From an uncultured Cytophaga sp. (GTDB taxonomy: Bacteria; Bacteroidota; Bacteroidia; Cytophagales; Cytophagaceae), in contig NZ_CALMGQ010000187.1 of assembly GCF_937863595.1 (NCBI RefSeq), positions 1-61,714 of the forward strand: a stretch of 61,714 nt of DNA. Reading direction: 5' to 3'. Positions 57,066-61,714 of this stretch are shown piece by piece (position 1 is the first letter of the stretch; the number at the start of each line of letters is the position of its first letter). The notes beneath the pieces are model-generated. The model saw only the letters and a list, made by a program, of their open reading frames with translations, ran no database searches and was not told the DNA's origin. Both the position numbers and the translations under genes were made by a program.

Positions 57066-57623
57066 GTGAAACTTCGATTATTATTTATTGGACTTGGAAT
57101 AATACTTGTTTCATCGAGTTTTATATACTCCTGCATTAAAACTTTTATTTGGGAGCATGAATTAGTATATAAAATACCTCAGTTAATCGATGAATATCAC
57201 TTAACTGATAGTTTATGTACTAGTTCATGGATGCTTCAGTTTGGAAAAGAAGAATTGGCTGTTGGTAAAGAACCGTCATTTTTAATTTGTAATTGTGCAT
57301 TTCTAGATAAGTCCCAAAAGTATCGTCCCAAAATATACAACAAAAAACAATTTTTAGAATATTTAAATTTCAGAGGATTAATTTGCGAATTAAATGCACG
57401 TGAATTAAAACAGCATTATGAGAATAAAGTTGTTAATAAGTGCTTTCGAGATATAGATGATAGTTTAAGACTTCGAAATCTACGATTTAAACCTTCGGTG
57501 GAATTATTTAAAAAGATGAAACATTTGACAGATAGTTTAAATCAAAAAATAGCTAAGTTGGACGAATATTCAAATCATAAGAAATTAGGAGTTATGGCAT
57601 ATTGGATGGATATGGAGTATTAA
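57066..57623 (+). CDS. Orphan 185-aa protein with N-terminal membrane/lipoprotein-like segment
   Basis: I recognise no family. It starts at GTG (MKLRLLFIGLGIILVSSSFI) with a hydrophobic N-terminus and a Cys at position 23 (FIYSC) that could be a weak lipobox. Otherwise it is hydrophilic and helical, ending DEYSNHKKLGVMAYWMDMEY. It follows the 179-aa orphan by 7 bp, so both could be a two-gene unit. Copy B of the duplicated segment starts just after its stop. Confidence 0.6.
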   Translation: MKLRLLFIGLGIILVSSSFIYSCIKTFIWEHELVYKIPQLIDEYHLTDSLCTSSWMLQFGKEELAVGKEPSFLICNCAFLDKSQKYRPKIYNKKQFLEYLNFRGLICELNARELKQHYENKVVNKCFRDIDDSLRLRNLRFKPSVELFKKMKHLTDSLNQKIAKLDEYSNHKKLGVMAYWMDMEY

Positions 57624-57627
57624 ATTG

Positions 57628-57805
57628 CAAACTCACAACACACGATAATCCCGAGGTTTGGGCTACGGTATACCGAACATGCTAAAAATGAGTTGATTGA
57701 AAAATGACTAATTCATTTGTTAGAAACTCACAAAAAGTAAGCAGCGGTAATGGTTAATATAAAAGGGAGCTGTGAATTTTAATTAGACATAGCGATAAGA
57801 AACCA
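57628..57805 (+). repeat. Copy B of the ~170-bp duplicated segment
   Basis: Homologous to 56045-56225 in the same orientation; shared blocks include tcacaacacac, aaaatgagttgattgaaaa, ttaatataaaag and gcgataagaaa. The two copies bracket a unit consisting of an Rhs relic and two orphan genes. Confidence 0.7.
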
Positions 57806-57821
57806 ATACTACAAGCAAGCA

Positions 57822-58060
57822 TTACAGATAGATTTTGCAATTATGTTTTCGGTTTTGTTCGATTCGTTTTATTTTCGCTTCTGTAGAGTAGGTAGTTGTT
57901 TCAATGGAAAGATGTTGGTTGGTATATACTTCCATTGGTATTCTACCATTTAAAGAAGCATGCGGGCGTACACAAGAATAGTCGTATACAGCCAAACGGA
58001 TGCATTCATTCAGCTGAGGCAGCGTTGTTGGTTTGTGATGCCGAGATAACCTTTCATGAT
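57822..58060 (-). pseudogene. C-terminal remnant of an rve/IS3-type transposase
   Basis: On the minus strand the frame reads HERLSRHHKPTTLPQLNECI ... VYDYSCVRPHASLNGRIPMEVY ... ending KIYL before a TAA at 57822-57824. The RPHASLN..P.EVY pattern is typical of the end of rve-type DDE transposases (IS3-like). Only about 75 codons remain, with stop codons upstream (rightward), and the fragment abuts the Rhs frame at about 58.08 kb. It is a decayed insertion, not an active element. Confidence 0.75.
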
Positions 58061-58083
58061 TTTATTGATCGCTTCAGTAGGTT

Positions 58084-58371
58084 TGCTATAGCTACGATGC
58101 GAATGGCAACATCCAAACCTTAGCGCGTTATGATGGCAGCGGAGTGAAGTTTGATGAGCTAGATTACAATTACGAAACCAAAGCAGACGGATACAAACAT
58201 ACAACCAATAAACTGCGCTCGCTAGATGATGCAGCAGGAGTAAGCACTACCAAAGCAGATATTGAAGATCAATCCGCAGATAACTACAGCTACGATGCAA
58301 TTGGAAACTTGACTAGCGACAATCAAGAAGAGATTGCAAAAATTGAAATGGACGGTATCGGGCAAGGTTAG
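58084..58371 (+). pseudogene. Rhs/YD-repeat segment cut off by a frameshift
   Basis: This plus-strand frame opens after a TAG at 58078 and reads YSYDANGNIQTLARYDGSG ... NYSYDAIGNLTSDNQEEIAK, with YD-repeat character, then runs into a TAG at 58369-58371. The continuation of the Rhs protein (KWTVSGKV) is in the next frame. Removing one A from the AAA at 58346-58348 would join them. The 5' end of the Rhs gene is missing, replaced by the transposase remnant. Confidence 0.8.
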
Positions 58372-59749
58372 ACGCGTGATACGAACAGAGAGCAGCCAAA
58401 AACCAAATCTGGAGTTTGAGTACGATGCAAGTGGTCAGCGGATTGTTAAAAAAGTAATTAAAAAGAATGGCAAAATAACTTCTACGTATTATCTTAGAGA
58501 TGCAAGTGGGAATGTAATGTCGGTGTATGAGTATACTCAAAACGACGATGCACCCGTACTAGCTGAGCAGTATTTATATGGTTCTAGCAGAATCGGTGTA
58601 TATACGCCAGTAGCCACAGCGGTAGCGTTACATATGGGTAGCATAAGCTTTGGTCGTAAATCATACGAGCTCAGCGATCACTTAGGGAACGTCAGAGCAA
58701 CGCTGAGTGACTATAGACGACTGGGCTCGATAGCAAAAGTTAAGACAGCAAGCGACTATTATCCGTTCGGTATGCAAATGACTGACAGAATGGTTTCCAA
58801 TATTGATGGATATCGTTATGGGTTTAATGGACAAGAGCAGGAAGTAGATGCAGGCTCATTCAATTATGACTTCGGGGCAAGGATGTACGATAGTAGGATT
58901 GCCAAGTTCTTGAGTGTGGACTTTGCTTATCGTAAATATGCGTTTTGGTCGCCGTATCAATTTGCTGCAAATAATCCTATACAACTTATAGATCATAAGG
59001 GTAATGATCCTATTTTGGCTCAACGCTCTTCAAATAGTGGTAACGTTATGATTATTTTGGCAGATTCAAAGAACTTCGAAATAGATTTACAAGATTTAAC
59101 GTTATCTAATTGGGATTATGTGATTGTTACTGATTTTAAGGATGCAACAGCATGGTTGGAGAAGAATTATGGTGGCACAAAAAGTGAAAAAATAAAAAAT
59201 TTAGTAGTTGGAACTCATGGAAATGGAAGAGGATCAATATTTTTCCATAAGACAGATATGAATACGGATAGGATGCATATAGAGGCAGAAGATTTTTTGC
59301 CTACGCCGCCTGCTTCAACTGATAACGATCCAAATGAACCCACCCCAGATCCAAGAACAAAAGAAAGAGCGGGTGCAGAAATGATAAAAGGAATTAAGAA
59401 TTACATATCTAGCGATGCAAAAATTATGCTTTTAGCATGCGGTGTTGCTCAAGATCCAGATATGATGCAAGCTCTTTTTGATGCTTTAGGAGGGGGAGAT
59501 ATAGAAGTATTTGGAAATCAGGATTTGACAGCTGCTGGTAATGCAGGTGTAATTAGCCAAACTACAGGTACTAAAACTATTGATATGCAAATAGGACGTG
59601 ATTTAACAACGAAGGGAGGGAAGGGATGGATGAAACAAACTAAAGATGGCTTGATTCCAATAGAAAAAACTACAAAAGTAAAAATGAGTAGATTTAATGG
59701 CATTACAGATAAGAAAAAGACACCTAAAACTAAAACAAATGGCTCCTAA
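58334..59749 (+). CDS. Rhs repeat-associated core with caspase-like C-terminal domain
   Basis: This 471-aa frame carries the end of an Rhs protein. YD-like repeats come first (LEFEYDASGQRIVKK, YYLRDASGNVMSVYEY). The Rhs core lies at about 110-225 (SDHLGNVRATLSD, DYYPFG, YGFNGQE, FGARMYDSRIAKFLSVD) and ends near LIDHKGNDP. After that the sequence is a new C-terminal domain (about 227-471) with H295 in VVGTHGNG and C369 in IMLLACGVA, an order and spacing like caspase-fold peptidases. It is N-truncated by a frameshift and may be a displaced toxin tip. Confidence 0.8.
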   Translation: MQKLKWTVSGKVRRVIRTESSQKPNLEFEYDASGQRIVKKVIKKNGKITSTYYLRDASGNVMSVYEYTQNDDAPVLAEQYLYGSSRIGVYTPVATAVALHMGSISFGRKSYELSDHLGNVRATLSDYRRLGSIAKVKTASDYYPFGMQMTDRMVSNIDGYRYGFNGQEQEVDAGSFNYDFGARMYDSRIAKFLSVDFAYRKYAFWSPYQFAANNPIQLIDHKGNDPILAQRSSNSGNVMIILADSKNFEIDLQDLTLSNWDYVIVTDFKDATAWLEKNYGGTKSEKIKNLVVGTHGNGRGSIFFHKTDMNTDRMHIEAEDFLPTPPASTDNDPNEPTPDPRTKERAGAEMIKGIKNYISSDAKIMLLACGVAQDPDMMQALFDALGGGDIEVFGNQDLTAAGNAGVISQTTGTKTIDMQIGRDLTTKGGKGWMKQTKDGLIPIEKTTKVKMSRFNGITDKKKTPKTKTNGS

Positions 59750-60560
59750 AAAAATATGGGTTTTGATTTATATCTATTTTGTTAGCATAATACTTATACA
59801 AGCACAAATAAAATCAGATAAAACTATTTCTGAAATAATTTCAGATGCCCAAAATATACATTCGAATAATGTTTTAGAAAGTAACTTTAAAATTATCTCA
59901 AAAAAAATCCTTTACAGTTCTTTTGAGTTTGAAAATTTTGAAGGAAAAAATAATGATAGTACCAACAGAAAATTTTTTGAAATTTCATATTCAAAAGTAG
60001 GAGATGTTTTAGGTATTAAAATGATAGATAAAAATGGGCTAGGAAATTTTTATTTTCACGTTATATATACTGAAACTAAAGATACTATTCTGCTTATTGA
60101 TGATTTAGGTGATAATAAAAAAGGCTCATTTAGAAGACTTAATTCTATTATCTGGAAAAATAAAAATCGTTTTTTTTTACTGAATCAAAGAAGGTTGGAT
60201 ACTGGTTTTTTTAGTAGTGGGATTCAATCTCTATCTGAGTTTTATATTTTGGATTCTCAATTAGTACCAAAAGAAATGATTACTCTTTCTGAAGGTTATG
60301 TGATGTCATGTACAACATTCAGATATTATTTCTATGTTAATGATGTACATGAAAAGATAAAAATAACTTTATGGGGATTATCTGCACCAGTGTTTATAAC
60401 ATATAAAAGTTCTTTAGAAGATATATTAGTCGGATTTAATAAATTGAATGAAGGTTTTGCATTAGCAGGCAGCCATTGTAATGTTAGTCTTTATCCAGAA
60501 TTGAAATATTACTGGAGAAGGACTTATGAATATTGGATAAATACCGTTTGGGATAATTGA
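59739..60560 (+). CDS. Exported 273-aa protein overlapping the Rhs stop; candidate immunity protein
   Basis: I recognise no family. From ATG 59739 (MAPKKIWVLIYIYFVSI...) there is a signal peptide ending near LIQAQ and a soluble, beta-rich-looking body. The start lies 11 bp upstream of the end of the Rhs frame, so translation is coupled to the putative toxin domain. That is the normal place for an immunity gene, but the sequence alone does not prove it. The exported nature would fit protection in the periplasm. A start 42 bp upstream is possible but would extend the overlap. Confidence 0.7.
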   Translation: MAPKKIWVLIYIYFVSIILIQAQIKSDKTISEIISDAQNIHSNNVLESNFKIISKKILYSSFEFENFEGKNNDSTNRKFFEISYSKVGDVLGIKMIDKNGLGNFYFHVIYTETKDTILLIDDLGDNKKGSFRRLNSIIWKNKNRFFLLNQRRLDTGFFSSGIQSLSEFYILDSQLVPKEMITLSEGYVMSCTTFRYYFYVNDVHEKIKITLWGLSAPVFITYKSSLEDILVGFNKLNEGFALAGSHCNVSLYPELKYYWRRTYEYWINTVWDN

Positions 60561-60581
60561 GTGATGGTTATAATGTAAAAA

Positions 60582-60618
60582 GGTTAGATGAAATATTATT
60601 GTAATGTTTCATCTAACC
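60582..60618. terminator. Inverted repeat after candidate immunity gene
   Basis: A perfect 12-bp repeat GGTTAGATGAAA / TTTCATCTAACC with a 13-nt loop. One arm also encodes the C-terminal WLDET region of the truncated minus-strand frame. It may end transcription from either side; no clear T-tract follows. Confidence 0.5.
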
Positions 60619-60815
60619 ATAATAATTTAAAATTACTACTTTGGTCAACTAATATTTTTATTTTTGAATTATCGACAATATATATAGGTTCTTCAATATC
60701 ATAAAAAAATACAGACCAATAGTATGATAATTCTTTAGAAGATAATTTTCTATATGAAATAGGTGCTTTAGAAAGCTCTTTTATAATATAATCCCATACA
60801 ACCTTATTTCACCGT
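60596..60815 (-). pseudogene. N-truncated minus-strand gene, cut by the IS4-type element
   Basis: The minus frame reads about 65 residues, VVWDYIIKELSKAP ... SYYWSVFFYDIEEP ... FKLLWLDETLQ, ending at TAA (60596-60598). There is no in-frame ATG, and the frame is interrupted by a stop beside the IS4-type end. It looks like the C-terminus of a small hypothetical protein cut by insertion. It might be another tip-associated orphan. Confidence 0.6.
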
Positions 60816-60862
60816 GGTCTGTGGCACACCATAGCCGTCAACTTAAGAGATTACTTATCTAG

Positions 60863-61695
60863 GAAAACAAAGAAAAGTCAATTTTAAGCCGAAAAATCAA
60901 GAATTTTTCAGCTTACCTATCAAAATTTGTATCTGAAGAAAGCATAGAATCAATTGCCAAGGAGTCAGGTTTCAAACAAAGGTCTTCGAAAATTTCACCA
61001 AAATCTTTTATTGAAACTGTTTTCTTTACCAACTCTAGCAATAGTCCTTCGTTGTCAGAATATTGTATTGATATGGAACACAGTTCTAGTACTTGCGTTT
61101 CTAAACAGGCTTTTGATAAGCGGTTTAATGAACGCACGAAGGAAATGTTGTATATCATTCTACAGAAAGTTATGTCTAAGCAGGTAGCCTGCAAACATTC
61201 TTTAGTTGAAAGCAAATCGAAATTTACAGACATACGAATAATGGATAGTTCCGAATTTAAATTATCCAAAAATCTTGCAGCCGCTTTTCCTGGATACGGT
61301 GGCCTCGGACGAGAAGCGAGTGCTCAAATACAATTTGAATATCAATTGTTTGGATCTAGAATAACAGAATTTACAATTGGTTCAGCAATAGATTCTGATT
61401 CAAAAGCAGGAATGAAAAATATTGATTCTATACCTGCCAATACCTTATTACTTAGAGATCTTGGATATTTCAGCCCAAAAATATTCAATGAATTATTAAA
61501 TAAGAATTTATATTTTATTAGTCGGGCAAAATCTCAATGGAATTTTACATACGTAAAGTTGAAAAATTAGTGCGATTTACTACAGCATATATTATTAATA
61601 AGTTAACATGTCAAGACACAAAATATCTTGATATGGAAGTTTTTGTTGGTGCAGAACAATTAAGGGGTCAGGTAAAAAAGCTGGGGAGTAACTGA
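60863..61695 (+). pseudogene. IS4-type transposase with frameshift
   Basis: One plus frame reads KNFSAYLSKFVSEESIES ... SKQAFDKRFN ... IMDSSEFKLSKN, then LLLRDLGYFS, the first two catalytic-region Asp of an IS4-family DDE transposase. The frame stops at 61568-61570. The next frame continues EKLVRFTTAYIINKL ... LDMEVFVGAEQ to a stop at 61693-61695. The third catalytic Glu block is not visible before the window ends. The left end lies at about 60.82 kb; the right end is outside the window. Confidence 0.8.
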
Positions 61696-61714
61696 TAAAA
61701 TATTAACTTTACAG

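Overview
The window looks like a chromosomal segment of a gliding or T9SS-bearing member of the Bacteroidota, most likely in the Cytophagales (a Cytophaga-like genome is my inference). The reasons are: a full-length SprA (type IX secretion outer-membrane translocon), a Bacteroidota-type DUF4292 lipoprotein/EnvC-like pair, several TAnnTTTG -7 promoter boxes, few Shine-Dalgarno sequences, low GC and abundant Bacteroidota-type surface polysaccharide genes.

Layout. 1-17.3 kb is a dense, plus-strand housekeeping block: DUF4292 lipoprotein, EnvC-like protein, tatA, gatA, a LysM lytic transglycosylase, malic enzyme/phosphotransacetylase fusion, ruvA, sprA (7.1 kb), gcvH, a VanZ-like protein and an M28 peptidase. 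17.3-23.9 kb holds tRNA-Asn, an HtrA/Deg protease, an ALDH7-type dehydrogenase, a lone receiver protein, an unrecognised 477-aa protein, tRNA-Ala and an NlpC/P60 lipoprotein. 23.9-32.6 kb is a surface-polysaccharide cluster: asnB, gmd and fcl (GDP-fucose supply), two GT4 glycosyltransferases, a methyltransferase and a polytopic, possibly Wzy-like, membrane protein. 32.6-37 kb has an Lrp regulator, a TPR protein, an M42-like peptidase and a GT39-like protein. 37-46 kb carries adk, obgE, grpE-dnaJ and the threonine pathway thrA-thrB-thrC. 46-54 kb has further glycosyltransferases (GT2, GT39, GT9), a cold-shock protein and a PolX/PHP protein whose polymerase carboxylates look lost. 54-56 kb has an EVE-domain protein and pyrR-pyrB.

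56-61.7 kb is the accessory, AT-rich, decaying part. It contains a degenerate YD/Rhs relic, two orphan genes, a diverged second copy of the sequence that precedes the relic, a transposase remnant, and an Rhs core that is broken by a one-base frameshift. The Rhs core is followed by a C-terminal domain with a caspase-like His/Cys arrangement. A secreted or exported protein that overlaps the Rhs stop codon is a candidate immunity gene. The region ends in a truncated minus-strand gene and a frameshifted IS4-type transposase. I read it as a polymorphic-toxin tip region (displaced tips plus possible immunity genes). It is the best candidate for undescribed biology in the window.

A second unexpected layer is non-coding. 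A 14-bp AT-rich word (TTAAAACATAGAAC and variants) occurs in inverted arrangement at two loci 10 kb apart and ends 6-7 nt before the start codons of thrB and the EVE gene. There is also a perfect 32-bp inverted repeat at 35.5 kb. Identification rests on reading the translations by eye; no database search was run.
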